Part shown: piece after piece, positions 16,408 to 25,314 of the stretch
Layout: every line of letters begins with the position of its first letter
Numbering within the stretch: the stretch's first letter is position 1
Source: JANNVZ01 sp046155615
GTDB lineage: Bacteria > Bacteroidota > Bacteroidia > Flavobacteriales_D > Sanyastnellaceae
Assembly: GCA_046155615.1 (NCBI GenBank)
Contig: JBJXFP010000094.1
Coordinates: forward strand, 1 to 42,917
DNA length: 42,917 nucleotides
Direction of reading: 5' to 3'
Translations under genes and position numbers: made by a program
The notes under the pieces: model-generated
Database searches by the model: none
Told to the model about the DNA's origin: nothing
Seen by the model: the letters and a program-made list of their open reading frames with translations, nothing else

Positions 16408-17925
16408 TTAATTCTTCAATACCCGAAATGTGTGGCTGCTTTCACCAAAGTGAACCACCAGTATATAACAACCGCCACTCACATCGCTGATGTCAATGGT
16501 CAATTTGGTTGTGCTGATTGGCGACATGTTCAACAACAAGCGGCCTGTGGCATCAGTCAACTCTATTTTATCTATTGGCGTGGAAAAACTCACATTAATC
16601 ACATCAACAGTCGGATTTGGAAATACATGCATGTCAGTGGACCCTATTGTTTCGATATGCTCTACAGGTGTGCATGTAAAATCTGTAAGCTGGTCTTGCA
16701 GAAAATCATACCGCGCTGATACGAATGGCTTCAAGCCCAAAATGTTTCCCACACTCTGATCTGTATTCTGTTCAAATTGCAAAAACGTAAATAGTTTGTT
16801 TGGATCTGCCTCTACGCCATCTGAAATAGCTGTGTGCAATGAGTCTATCAGGTAGTCCATGTGGGCACTGTTGAAATAGTCATTCAAAGTATTGCACATG
16901 AAATTGCGGTATTCATCCCAATACACATCCACATCTTTCATCTTCATGTGCAAGGGCCGTTGTGCAGGAGCAATGGGCACATAATCTATCGGCACTGTGG
17001 TCATATTGCCAATGCTGCCGCTGAAGTTGAAACTGCCGAAAGCCTCGTTCACATCCCAATTTATCCATTCAAAGCGGTTGGTGGCTGTGTTGTGATATAC
17101 AAAATAGTTGTGCCCGCTGCCTGTGTAGCTGTCGAATTGGCTGAACATGATGCTCGTGGCCCAGCTCTTCACATATTCCATGGTGTTGAACGAGGCATCA
17201 AGCGAATCCACCAATTGATCGGAAGGTGTATTGTTGAGATTGTCAATGAACCAAATCAAATCAGTCCAGTCATTTTCATCGCTGTTGGTTTCTTTGGTGT
17301 AGTTGCTTTCGTATGGGCCGGCACTGGTACCCGCAAAGTGCAAGTCGCCATGCGGGTCGCCTTTGTACAAGTTGCCGCCCTTGTTGCCGAAGTGTGTTTT
17401 CAGAAATTTTTTGTCCACTTCTTCTACCAGTATATAGAAGCCGAACAACTCGCCATTCACATACACATTGGCATAGTCGCAGCGCGGGGCAGGTACTTGG
17501 TAGTGGTTCAAAAAATCGAGACACAACTTTTCGCGCAAAAAACTTGGGTCTTTGAAACCGTTGTTCAGGTTGAATTCATTCTCATCATCCACCTCATTGC
17601 TGTCTATAAATTCTTCGGTAGAAATCTTCCAGCTCTTTTTGATGCTTGGGTTGTTGAAACTGCTGTTGCCTTTGAATTTGAAACCCACACTGTCCTTCAC
17701 CACTCCATCAAAATCCAACGTGCCCATCAGATATACGGCACTCCCAGTTTGGTCTTCTAAAGTATGATTGGTCAACATTTGCTGATGCCAGTTGGATATC
17801 GGAAATGTGATGTGAATTTCGTGAATCAACTGAACACTGTTCCAGATGGCATCTCCCGGATTTTGTGCATGGATGCTGCTAACGATTGCAGCCGATATGA
17901 AAGCTGTAAGCAGATTTTTATTCAT
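16408..17925 (-). CDS. CotH-family protein with T9SS C-terminal sorting domain
   Basis: A secreted 505-aa protein. A signal peptide (MNKNLLTAFISAAIVSSIHA) sets the start at ATG 17925; an in-frame ATG at 17967 would put 14 charged residues before it. The central part matches CotH (an atypical protein-kinase-like fold): GFKFKGNSSFNNPSIKKSWK (about 84-103), FLREKLCLDFLNHYQVPAPR, the YVNGELFGFYILVEEVDKKF segment, and WINWDVNEAFGSF. The last 80 or so residues are a type A T9SS sorting domain (VFPNPTVDVINV ... GGCYILVV), so it passes the outer membrane and is anchored or released. CotH in Bacillus spores phosphorylates coat proteins; the target here is unknown. Confidence 0.85.
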   Translation of the reverse strand: MNKNLLTAFISAAIVSSIHAQNPGDAIWNSVQLIHEIHITFPISNWHQQMLTNHTLEDQTGSAVYLMGTLDFDGVVKDSVGFKFKGNSSFNNPSIKKSWKISTEEFIDSNEVDDENEFNLNNGFKDPSFLREKLCLDFLNHYQVPAPRCDYANVYVNGELFGFYILVEEVDKKFLKTHFGNKGGNLYKGDPHGDLHFAGTSAGPYESNYTKETNSDENDWTDLIWFIDNLNNTPSDQLVDSLDASFNTMEYVKSWATSIMFSQFDSYTGSGHNYFVYHNTATNRFEWINWDVNEAFGSFNFSGSIGNMTTVPIDYVPIAPAQRPLHMKMKDVDVYWDEYRNFMCNTLNDYFNSAHMDYLIDSLHTAISDGVEADPNKLFTFLQFEQNTDQSVGNILGLKPFVSARYDFLQDQLTDFTCTPVEHIETIGSTDMHVFPNPTVDVINVSFSTPIDKIELTDATGRLLLNMSPISTTKLTIDISDVSGGCYILVVHFGESSHTFRVLKN

Positions 17926-18055
17926 GTTTCGTATAGTCAAGGTTGAGCTTTTTTTCGTGACTGCCAATTAAGGCAAAAGTTTAAGATTTCCTTCAAATCT
18001 GATTCTATTACCTTCGCCCGCCTTTACAAAAAAAGGAGGCCCTGTTACACGCTTT

Positions 18056-19999
18056 ATGAAGACACTTAAACATTTTCTGCCCGCATTATTTCTGCTCTTT
18101 TCTCTGGCTCTTTCAGCACAAGACAAAAACGCGACAATACTCACTGTAGATGCTGAACCCACTACACTTGAAGAGTTCGAAAACATTTTTAAGAAAAACA
18201 ACCGCGACTCAGCCATCACTGTGCAAAGCCTTGATGAATACATGGAACTGTTCATCAATTTCAAACTGAAGGTGAAAGAAGCACGCTCGCTGGGCCTTGA
18301 CACTGTTGGCAAATTCAAAAGTGAACTGGAGGGTTATCGCGCCCAGTTGGCCAGACCTTATCTGACTGACACCGATAAGTTGACCGACATGATAAACGAA
18401 GCCTACCAGCGCCAGCAGACTGAGGTGCACGCCATGCACATACTTGTGAAGTGCGACCCTGCGGCTACAAGCCTTGATACACTTGCGGCATACAACCGTG
18501 CTATGGCACTGCGTATGCGCGTAGCAGGTGGCGAAGACTTTGCTGCTGTGGCACGGGGCAAGGATGGCAGCGATGACCCAAGTGCCAAAGACAATGGTGG
18601 CGACCTTGGTTTCTTCACCGTATTTCAGATGGTACATCCCTTTGAGGATGCCGCCTACAACACACCCATAGGTGAGCTGAGCATGCCGGTACGCACGCGC
18701 TTCGGATATCACATCATCAAGGTAGTAGATAAGAGAACAGCACGCGGTGAGGTGCATGTAGCACACATCATGATAAAGCCAAAAACAGATGCAGATGGTG
18801 ATACCAATGCAGCCTCTAAAGCCAACGAGATTTATCAGAAAATTGTGAGTGGCGAAGAAACTTTTGAAAACCTCGCGTCCAAATTCAGCGATGATCTGAG
18901 CACTGCCAAGAAGGCGGGTGAGCTGCCCTGGTTTGGCACCAACAAAATGGTAATAGAGTTTGAGGATGCCGCATACAGCCTGCAAAAAGATGGCGATGTG
19001 AGTCGCCCTGTAAAGACAGCCTTCGGATACCACATAGTGAAACGACTTGGATACAAGCCCGTTCCACCATTTGCTGATGTGGAGAAGGAACTGAAGAACA
19101 AAGTGAGTAAGGATGGCCGCAGCGAAAAGACACGTCAGAGTTTCATTGATAAAATAAAAAAGGAATACAACTTTACCTACAACGCGGCAGCACTTGCTCC
19201 TGTGCTGGCCAAGGCTGATACCAGCATTTATGAAGGAAAAGTAAAACTGAAAAAGCGCGCTCTGAAACAACCGTTAGTTACCATCAATGGAAAAAATTAT
19301 ACAGTAAAGCACTATCTGGAATACCTGCAGATGCGTGGCAAAACACGCACGCGCCAGACACCACAGGAGTATGTGAATGCTATGGCTGCAGCCTACAGCG
19401 AGGACATGCTTCTGGATTATGAAAATGCCCGGCTGGAGCAAAAGCACACACCCTTCAGACTATTGATGAAAGAATACCGCGAAGGCATACTGCTCTTCGA
19501 ACTGACTGACCAAAAGGTGTGGAGCAAGGCAGTGAAGGACACTACAGGCCTGAGAGAATATTACGAAGCCAACAAACAAAAATTCATGTGGCCTGAGCGT
19601 GCTGATGTTGTGATATATACCTGTGCAAGTGACAGTGTGGCCGGTGTGCTTCGCGGCTACTTAGCCGAGGGCCGCGACCGCTCTGCCATAGCCGGTGAAC
19701 TAAACAAAAATTCGCAACTCAACCTGCAAATAGAACAAGATGTATATGCCAAGGAAGACCGTGAGTTGCTTTCTAAAATTCAATGGCAAAAAGGATTGAA
19801 CCAAAACATCTATGAAAATGGTTTGGTGTATGTGATAGATGTCCAGGAAATATTGCCCCCTTCGGTGAAGAAACTGAATGAAGCGAAAGGCCTGATCACA
19901 TCAGACTATCAAACTTATCTCGAACAGCAATGGATAAAGGAACTGCGCGCCAAATACAAAGTACAGGTGAACGAAGAAGTGTTGCACTCAATCAGGTGA
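18056..19999 (+). CDS. Periplasmic peptidylprolyl isomerase with two parvulin domains
   Basis: A 647-aa exported folding factor (signal peptide MKTLKHFLPALFLLFSLALS, cleaved near SAQ). A SurA-like helical N-terminal part (about 25-120) is followed by parvulin domain 1 (about 125-228: HAMHILVKCD, DNGGDLGFFTVFQMVHPFED, TRFGYHIIKV) and domain 2 (about 230-335: VHVAHIMIKP, GELPWFGTNKM, TAFGYHIVKRL). The rest, about 340-647, is a long C-terminal region with no domain I can name. First of three consecutive SurA-like genes, a set that probably guides outer-membrane and T9SS proteins through the periplasm. A TACCTTCG element near 18040 could be its -7. Confidence 0.9.
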   Translation: MKTLKHFLPALFLLFSLALSAQDKNATILTVDAEPTTLEEFENIFKKNNRDSAITVQSLDEYMELFINFKLKVKEARSLGLDTVGKFKSELEGYRAQLARPYLTDTDKLTDMINEAYQRQQTEVHAMHILVKCDPAATSLDTLAAYNRAMALRMRVAGGEDFAAVARGKDGSDDPSAKDNGGDLGFFTVFQMVHPFEDAAYNTPIGELSMPVRTRFGYHIIKVVDKRTARGEVHVAHIMIKPKTDADGDTNAASKANEIYQKIVSGEETFENLASKFSDDLSTAKKAGELPWFGTNKMVIEFEDAAYSLQKDGDVSRPVKTAFGYHIVKRLGYKPVPPFADVEKELKNKVSKDGRSEKTRQSFIDKIKKEYNFTYNAAALAPVLAKADTSIYEGKVKLKKRALKQPLVTINGKNYTVKHYLEYLQMRGKTRTRQTPQEYVNAMAAAYSEDMLLDYENARLEQKHTPFRLLMKEYREGILLFELTDQKVWSKAVKDTTGLREYYEANKQKFMWPERADVVIYTCASDSVAGVLRGYLAEGRDRSAIAGELNKNSQLNLQIEQDVYAKEDRELLSKIQWQKGLNQNIYENGLVYVIDVQEILPPSVKKLNEAKGLITSDYQTYLEQQWIKELRAKYKVQVNEEVLHSIR

Positions 20000-20102
20000 T
20001 AGTGCTATTGCTATACATTCGTGCAAGCCTCTCTTGAAAGTAATTGTCGGCCATGCGTTGAACCAAATCAGCCTTGAAGGAAATCTAACTAAACGATACA
20101 AC

Positions 20103-20978
20103 ATGAAACTTACAGAACTCAGGTTGCTTCGGTTGGTATTGACATCATGGCTATTCACATTATTCATGACTGCCTGTAACAACCAGGCCGACCAATCCGC
20201 CATAGTAGCCAAGGTGGGAGACAAGGAACTTACATGGATCGACCTTTCGGAGATAATTCCGGACAATACCAATTCCATTGACAGTGCACAATTGGCTGAG
20301 AGTTACATTCAAAATTGGGTAAAGCAACAAGTACTTATTAACCACGCAGAAGCCAGCCTGAGTGATGACAAAAAATCATTCGATGAAATGATAGAAAACT
20401 ACCGTACCTCGCTACTCACTTATACCTATGAGCAGGAGTGGCTTCGCCAAAAGCTGGATACCGTGGTGGTGGAAGAAGAAATAGTGAAGTACTACAATGA
20501 CAACGAACAAAACTTTGAACTGAAGGGCTACATACTAAAGGTGAAATTTTGCGCCATAGCATCAGACAGTAAAGCGTTGCCCGGATTAAAAAAACTATTT
20601 GCAGCGAGCAAACCAGAAGATCATGTAAAACTCGAAAAATATTGTGTGGACAATGGAGCATCATTCTACTTTGATGAGGATCGGTGGATGCTGTGGGAAG
20701 ACTTCATCAAACAAATTCCACTGGGTGATTATGATGCCGAAACCTTTCTGAAAAAAAACAAGCAATTCAATTTTGAAAAGGAAAACAATTACTACCTGAT
20801 AGCCATCACTAACTATCAATTAGACGGCAGCCGATCACCACTGAGTTTCGAGCGTGACAAAATCAGGAGCATGATTATCAACAAACGCAAAACGGAACTG
20901 CTCGAGCAAATGCGCGAAGATTTGTATCAAAAAGCATTGCAGGAAAAACAAATTGAAACCTATTACCAAACGCAATGA
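20103..20978 (+). CDS. SurA-related lipoprotein without a recognisable PPIase domain
   Basis: A 291-aa lipoprotein: the start at ATG 20103 gives a signal sequence ending in the lipobox MTAC (cysteine about residue 25). Residues about 35-130 resemble the helical N-terminal part of SurA/PpiD (a short beta start VAKVGDKELTWIDLSEIIP and then helices). The middle, where a parvulin domain would be, lacks the HILV..., GDLG and FGYHI motifs seen in both neighbours, so it is probably a non-catalytic chaperone. The end is helical and charged. Its stop overlaps the ATG of the next gene (ATGA), so it is coupled to it. Confidence 0.75.
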   Translation: MKLTELRLLRLVLTSWLFTLFMTACNNQADQSAIVAKVGDKELTWIDLSEIIPDNTNSIDSAQLAESYIQNWVKQQVLINHAEASLSDDKKSFDEMIENYRTSLLTYTYEQEWLRQKLDTVVVEEEIVKYYNDNEQNFELKGYILKVKFCAIASDSKALPGLKKLFAASKPEDHVKLEKYCVDNGASFYFDEDRWMLWEDFIKQIPLGDYDAETFLKKNKQFNFEKENNYYLIAITNYQLDGSRSPLSFERDKIRSMIINKRKTELLEQMREDLYQKALQEKQIETYYQTQ

Positions 20979-22327
20979 AAAAATGGATTAGAAATATGTT
21001 GACGTTAGCAATGGCATTGGCAAGCGCCATGGGCTATGCTCAACCGCTGCAACTGATAGATGGGGTGATAGGCACTGTAGGCAATGAAATAGTACTATAC
21101 AGCGACCTGCAAGCCACACTGTCTGAAATGCAGGCCAGCGGCCAGGTTGATGATGCTTCTATGTGTGGGTTGCTTGAAAACCTGATGTATCAAAAGTTGC
21201 TGCTCAACCAAAGTAAATTAGACAGTATAGAAGTGAGCGATGCTGAAGTGCAGCAACAAGTAGAGCAACGATTAGACTACTTCATCCGCATGTTTGGGAG
21301 TACCGAAGAGTTTGAGAAATATTACAACAAAACAACAGCACAACTTAAGAACGAATACTTCGACCTGATACGCGACCAACTGCTGGTACAACGCATGCAA
21401 GAGGAGGTAACCAAAAATCTGAAAGTGACCCCTGCTGATGTAAAACGCTACTATGAATCAGTGCCTCAAGATTCACTGCCACTCATTGGTGAACAGGTTC
21501 AATACTCGCAGATAGTGATTCAACCGGAGATAAGGCAAGAGGAAATAGAACGCGTGATGCATGTATTGGACAGCCTGCGATCAAGGCTTGTAGCAGGCCG
21601 CAGCACCATGAAGTTGGAAGCCTTGAAGTGGAGCGAAGACCCAGGCAGCAAGCGCAATGGTGGTTGCTATCCACTGCAGCGCAGAGGCACATTTGTACCT
21701 GAATATGAAGCAGCCGTGTACAACACCGGAGAGGGCATGTTCACACCTGTGTTCAAGTCCGAGTTCGGATATCACATTGTAAAAGTGATAGAGAAGAGAG
21801 GTGAGTACTACGAAAGCTGCCACATACTGATGTCACCCCAACTGAGCGATGAAGACCTCACCCATGCATACCTCCGCTTAGATTCAGTAAAGGTTTTGAT
21901 TGATGCGGATTCCATCGCATTTGCTAAAGCTGCCATCAGATACAGCACCGACAAAGACACTCGCAATGCTGGTGGCCGGATCATGAACTCAGCAACTGGA
22001 GGCACCAAGCACGATGTAGCGCAGCTTCCTGCCGAGTTGAATCTGATTCTGATGGATTTGAAACCGGGTGATGTAAGCGACCCCGTTCTCACCACCATGC
22101 CTGATGGCACAGAGGCTTATGTCATTTACAAACTTGACTCGCGTATGCAGGCTCATGTGGCTAACATTAAAGATGACTACGAAATATTTCTCGCTGTGAC
22201 AACAGGCAACGCCAAGCAGGCAGAAGCTGACAAATGGGTGCGAAAAAAGTTATCTGCCACTTATTCGCATTTACATCCTGACTATGCGGATTGTGAGTTT
22301 CAATTTCCTTGGGGGTCAGGCAGGTAA
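20975..22327 (+). CDS. surA: SurA-like periplasmic peptidylprolyl isomerase
   Basis: A 450-aa exported chaperone/isomerase. A signal peptide ends near GYAQ (about 22). The N-terminal SurA domain starts with LIDGVIGTVGNEIVLYSDLQ, the typical opening of the family. The first parvulin domain (about 170-270) has VQYSQIVIQ, GGCYPLQRRGTFVPEYEAAV and SEFGYHIVKVIEKR; a second (about 272-375) is more degenerate (ESCHILMSPQLS, TGGTKHDVAQLPAELN). SurA binds unfolded beta-barrel proteins on the way to the BAM machine. It follows the lipoprotein gene with a 4-bp overlap. It is the closest of the three to SurA itself. Confidence 0.88.
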   Translation: MKKWIRNMLTLAMALASAMGYAQPLQLIDGVIGTVGNEIVLYSDLQATLSEMQASGQVDDASMCGLLENLMYQKLLLNQSKLDSIEVSDAEVQQQVEQRLDYFIRMFGSTEEFEKYYNKTTAQLKNEYFDLIRDQLLVQRMQEEVTKNLKVTPADVKRYYESVPQDSLPLIGEQVQYSQIVIQPEIRQEEIERVMHVLDSLRSRLVAGRSTMKLEALKWSEDPGSKRNGGCYPLQRRGTFVPEYEAAVYNTGEGMFTPVFKSEFGYHIVKVIEKRGEYYESCHILMSPQLSDEDLTHAYLRLDSVKVLIDADSIAFAKAAIRYSTDKDTRNAGGRIMNSATGGTKHDVAQLPAELNLILMDLKPGDVSDPVLTTMPDGTEAYVIYKLDSRMQAHVANIKDDYEIFLAVTTGNAKQAEADKWVRKKLSATYSHLHPDYADCEFQFPWGSGR

Positions 22328-22498
22328 TAAATAATGCGTTCACAATTTTTTGAAATGCCCAAGGTTCTCTTGCAGAAGGCAAACCTATTTTCGCCCTCCA
22401 AGCAATCTCTTCAACTACTTGTTCAGTAAGCCACCGACAAGTTTCAAATCAAAAAAAATATTGTGCATACACTTAGTTGATGCACCCACAACAGAAAT

Positions 22499-23470
22499 AT
22501 GTCAGAAATAAAATTCAACAACGATGCCGAGGCACTCGATTCTCTCAAGGGCAAATACAACACACTGAAAAATGAAATTAGCAAGGCTATAGTTGGTCAG
22601 GATGAGGTAGTAAAAAGTGTACTCATCTCAGTATTTGGCAATGGTCATTGCTTGCTGGTGGGTGTGCCTGGTCTGGCCAAAACACTTCTGGTAAGCAGCA
22701 TAGGTCGGGCGCTTGGCCTTTCATTCAGCCGCATCCAATTCACGCCTGACCTTATGCCAAGCGATATCATTGGTTCCGAGATTCTTGATGAAAACCGTCA
22801 TTTCAAATTTGTAAAGGGGCCACTCTTTTCTAATATCATTCTGGCTGATGAGATAAACCGGACACCACCCAAAACACAAAGCGCCCTGCTCGAAGCCATG
22901 CAGGAGCGCAGGGTAACGGCCGCAGGTCATACCTACGAATTGCCATCCCCATTTTTTGTACTTGCCACACAAAACCCGATAGAGCAGGAGGGTACCTACC
23001 CACTGCCAGAAGCACAACTCGACCGCTTTATGTTCAATATCTGGGTTGACTATCCAACCTTCGAAGAAGAAAAGCAAATAGTAAAAAGCACTACTACCAA
23101 TGTTGTGGCAGAATTGAATCCGGTCATCACCGGACAGGAAATTGCATTCTACCAGCAACTCATTCGCAAAATGCCCGTGGCCGACAACGTAGTAGAATAT
23201 GCAGTGCGATTGTCGAGCAAGACACGTCCCGGAGGTGAGCTAGCACCTTCCATGGTCAATGAATTTTTGAGTTGGGGTGCAGGACCTCGTGCTTCGCAAT
23301 ACCTCATCATTGGGGCTAAATGCCAGGCAGCACTCAATGGAAAATATTCGCCTGATATAGAAGATGTGAAAGCTATAGCCACACCAATTCTGCGCCACCG
23401 CATAGTGCGTAACTACAAAGCGGAAGCAGAAGGCTACACGGTAGAGCGCATCATCAGCGAATTGATGTGA
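22499..23470 (+). CDS. MoxR-family AAA+ ATPase
   Basis: A 323-aa AAA+ ATPase of the MoxR group. Walker A GVPGLAKT (about 58-65), Walker B IILADEINR (about 118-126), the MoxR string QSALLEAMQERRVT, sensor 1 in LATQNPIEQEGTYPLPEAQL and a C-terminal lid with RPGGELAPS are visible. Such ATPases act with von Willebrand factor A-domain proteins to assemble or activate other proteins; in Bacteroidota they usually head a BatABCDE-type cluster, but here the next gene is on the opposite strand, so the partners are elsewhere. A TATTTTCG element (22388-22395) may be its -7. Confidence 0.93.
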   Translation: MSEIKFNNDAEALDSLKGKYNTLKNEISKAIVGQDEVVKSVLISVFGNGHCLLVGVPGLAKTLLVSSIGRALGLSFSRIQFTPDLMPSDIIGSEILDENRHFKFVKGPLFSNIILADEINRTPPKTQSALLEAMQERRVTAAGHTYELPSPFFVLATQNPIEQEGTYPLPEAQLDRFMFNIWVDYPTFEEEKQIVKSTTTNVVAELNPVITGQEIAFYQQLIRKMPVADNVVEYAVRLSSKTRPGGELAPSMVNEFLSWGAGPRASQYLIIGAKCQAALNGKYSPDIEDVKAIATPILRHRIVRNYKAEAEGYTVERIISELM

Positions 23471-23480
23471 TGAAACAAAA

Positions 23481-23508
23481 AAAACCGGCAGTTTTCACCA
23501 CCGGTTTT
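23481..23508 (+). terminator. Terminator-like hairpin after the MoxR gene
   Basis: AAAACCGG (23481-23488) and CCGGTTTT (23501-23508) form an 8-bp stem with A/T runs on both sides, between two convergent genes; it can serve both strands. Confidence 0.7.
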
Positions 23509-23538
23509 GCTCGTTGTCTTCTTTAGGAATTGTGTTGC

Positions 23539-24627
23539 TTACTTCTTCACCACCCGCGTTGTTTGCACCTGTCCATCTGCAATCAATCTCAGAAAGTAAA
23601 TGCCCGATTCTAAATCGCCTGCTGACCAGTTCAGCTTTTGTTGTCCCTGTGATTTATTACCATAAAAAATCGCTTTCACTTTTTTACCAGTGATGTCAAA
23701 CAATTCCACTTGCACTAAAGTGGAACCAGACAAAGTGAATTCAATGATGCCGGATTCAGACATTGGATTCGGCATTGCATGCAAGTTGCTCACTGTGGCC
23801 AACAATTCTTCTACTCCTGATATTATCACTTCTTCGCAGTCAGTAGCACTGCAGGTTTGTGCATTGGCAAGATCTAAATAGGTTACGCAAATATTGTAGG
23901 TACCGCCATTGGCATAGGTGTGCGCACCTGTGGAATTCAGGGTAGGGAAACTGCCATCACCCCAGCCAATACCATAGGTGGGCTGCTCCGCGCCTGTGCC
24001 TACTGAAGTTACTGTCACCGTGTTGCCATCGATTGTTACAGTTATTTCTACACTACAATCCGATTTCGATTCGGTTATGGTCACCTCCTGACAAGATGTT
24101 ACAGTGCAATTGGCCTCATCATCTATGTCGTAATAAGTGACGCAAATGCTGTAAACACCAGCCTCGGTGTATGTATGAAATGCAGCGTCAGAACCAGTGG
24201 ATGGCGTGGTGCCATCTCCCCAATCAATACTATACCCAGGCGTGGCTGCACCACTACCACTTACTGTAGCACCCACCGTCATTCCAGTTATGAAAGTATC
24301 GAAGGTCATTGTACAAGCGCCACTTCCACTGCCAATCACCACGGGTTCACAATCCTGAACGTAGCATTCAAATGCATTTTCACTATCGAGATAAACACCG
24401 CATATTTCATATTCACCATCAGCAGCATATGTGTGTTCGGCAGTAGCAGTGAAGTCGAATGTCCCATCGCCCCAATTGATGGTGAAACTTTCTGTAGCTG
24501 CTCCATCGCCTGTCAGCGTAGCTGATACCGTATTGCCATCCTGTACTATGCTAAGGTCTGCAGTGCATTGAGCAACGAGAATTTTGCCACTGAGTATAGC
24601 AGCCGTCAGTAAATAAAAAGATTTCAT
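23539..24627 (-). CDS. Secreted PKD-repeat protein with T9SS sorting domain
   Basis: A 362-aa secreted protein. The signal peptide (about 1-19, ending VAQ) is followed by three similar blocks of about 80 residues, each starting with a Cys and holding INWGDGT / IDWGDGT / IGWGDGS and then a HTYA(D/E)GxYxICVxYxD strand pair: the WGDG and HTY pattern is that of PKD-type beta-sandwich domains. The paired cysteines are probably disulphides. The C-terminal 80 residues are a type A T9SS domain (MPNPMSESGIIEF ... SGIYFLRLIADGQV). Ligand or partner is unknown; such proteins are often adhesive or scaffold-like. It has its own promoter at 24673-24703. Confidence 0.87.
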   Translation of the reverse strand: MKSFYLLTAAILSGKILVAQCTADLSIVQDGNTVSATLTGDGAATESFTINWGDGTFDFTATAEHTYAADGEYEICGVYLDSENAFECYVQDCEPVVIGSGSGACTMTFDTFITGMTVGATVSGSGAATPGYSIDWGDGTTPSTGSDAAFHTYTEAGVYSICVTYYDIDDEANCTVTSCQEVTITESKSDCSVEITVTIDGNTVTVTSVGTGAEQPTYGIGWGDGSFPTLNSTGAHTYANGGTYNICVTYLDLANAQTCSATDCEEVIISGVEELLATVSNLHAMPNPMSESGIIEFTLSGSTLVQVELFDITGKKVKAIFYGNKSQGQQKLNWSAGDLESGIYFLRLIADGQVQTTRVVKK

Positions 24628-24672
24628 GTTTGCTGGTTATTTGTAAAGTTCAATATTAGAAATGATACAAGG

Positions 24673-24703
24673 CGAAAATATTCTACCCCAACCAGCAGCC
24701 AAA
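24673..24703 (-). promoter_or_regulatory. Promoter of the PKD-repeat protein gene
   Basis: Minus-strand TTTG (24703-24700), 19 nt, TATTTTCG (24680-24673): a good spacing with a -7 element that has TTCG in place of TTTG. Confidence 0.6.
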
Positions 24704-24710
24704 AACATGG

Positions 24711-24739
24711 AAAAAACAAGAGGCCGCAATTGCGGCCTC
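24711..24739 (-). terminator. Strong terminator with no gene directly upstream
   Basis: A perfect 20-nt palindrome GAGGCCGCAATTGCGGCCTC followed on the minus strand by TTGTTTTTT. The nearest minus-strand gene upstream, the HPt gene, stops 675 nt earlier. Confidence 0.85.
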
Positions 24740-25005
24740 ATGTCACTAAACCTTTAACCAAAACCTGCCCTACTTGAGTAACACTCCTGTTGGGGAAGGT
24801 CTCTAATGAAACACAGACAAAAAATGTCTGCTATCTCTTATGGCAAAGATGCCGGGTTTGATTTTCGGTTGCCTGTTAAAAGGCTGTAAACACAAGGCCG
24901 CTTTTGGGTATGGCCTGCTAATGCAGCTATTTCAGAAAAATGTCTTGATATCAGTCAACATCATGGCGTTGAGTTGTTTTCGTCCAAAATCTTTGGTCAG
25001 TTCTT
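24740..25005. other. Gene-free stretch, possibly a non-coding RNA on the minus strand
   Basis: No credible reading frame on either strand. A small perfect stem CAGACA/TGTCTG (near 24813-24829) and a paired GGCC-rich region (near 24899-24920) are visible. Because it precedes a strong minus-strand terminator, it could be transcribed as an RNA; the only promoter-like word is CATCTTTG at 24851-24844, one mismatch from TAnnTTTG and without a -33 partner. Confidence 0.3.
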
Positions 25006-25080
25006 AGGAAAAAAGAAAACCGCCTTGTTTTCAGATCAAAGAATTGACTTACTCACAAAGCGGCCCTCCACCCTATTTTG
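25006..25080. repeat. Hairpin cassette, copy 1 (divergent)
   Basis: Shares the core GAAAACCGCCTTGT ... CAAAGAATTG ... GCGGCCCTCCACCCTAT with copies 2 and 3. The stem CCGCCTTGT/ACAAAGCGG (25019-25027 with 25054-25062) keeps pairing with one mismatch although the loop differs from the other copies. Confidence 0.8.
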
Positions 25081-25160
25081 TTTCTGATTGAATCCCTTAA
25101 CAGAAATCAAACTCAGTATTCATTGTTCAGTTTTCAAATGCATTCGCTATAAGTGCATGA

Positions 25161-25236
25161 TAGAAAAAGAAAACCGCCTTGTGTTGGGAGCAAAGAATTG
25201 TCTTAATAGCAAGGCGGCCCTCCACCCTATATCGTT
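25161..25236. repeat. Hairpin cassette, copy 2
   Basis: Core begins 155 nt after the same point in copy 1. Stem CCGCCTTG/CAAGGCGG is perfect, with a loop of about 27 nt, then CCCTCCACCCTAT. On the minus strand the stem is followed by TTTTCTTTTTC, like a terminator. Confidence 0.85.
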
Positions 25237-25314
25237 TTTGTTTGATTCTGTTGGAGCGAATCAGACTCAGTTTTTTTATCAGCCATGTATGTTTTGGTCA
25301 TGTGTTTTGACAAG

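Noticed and set aside
16861..17760. 299-codon + strand frame
   Set aside because: Lies wholly antisense to the CotH-family gene, which has clear domains and a T9SS end.
18209..19270. 353-codon minus-strand frame
   Set aside because: Antisense shadow of the two-parvulin isomerase gene; composition-driven.
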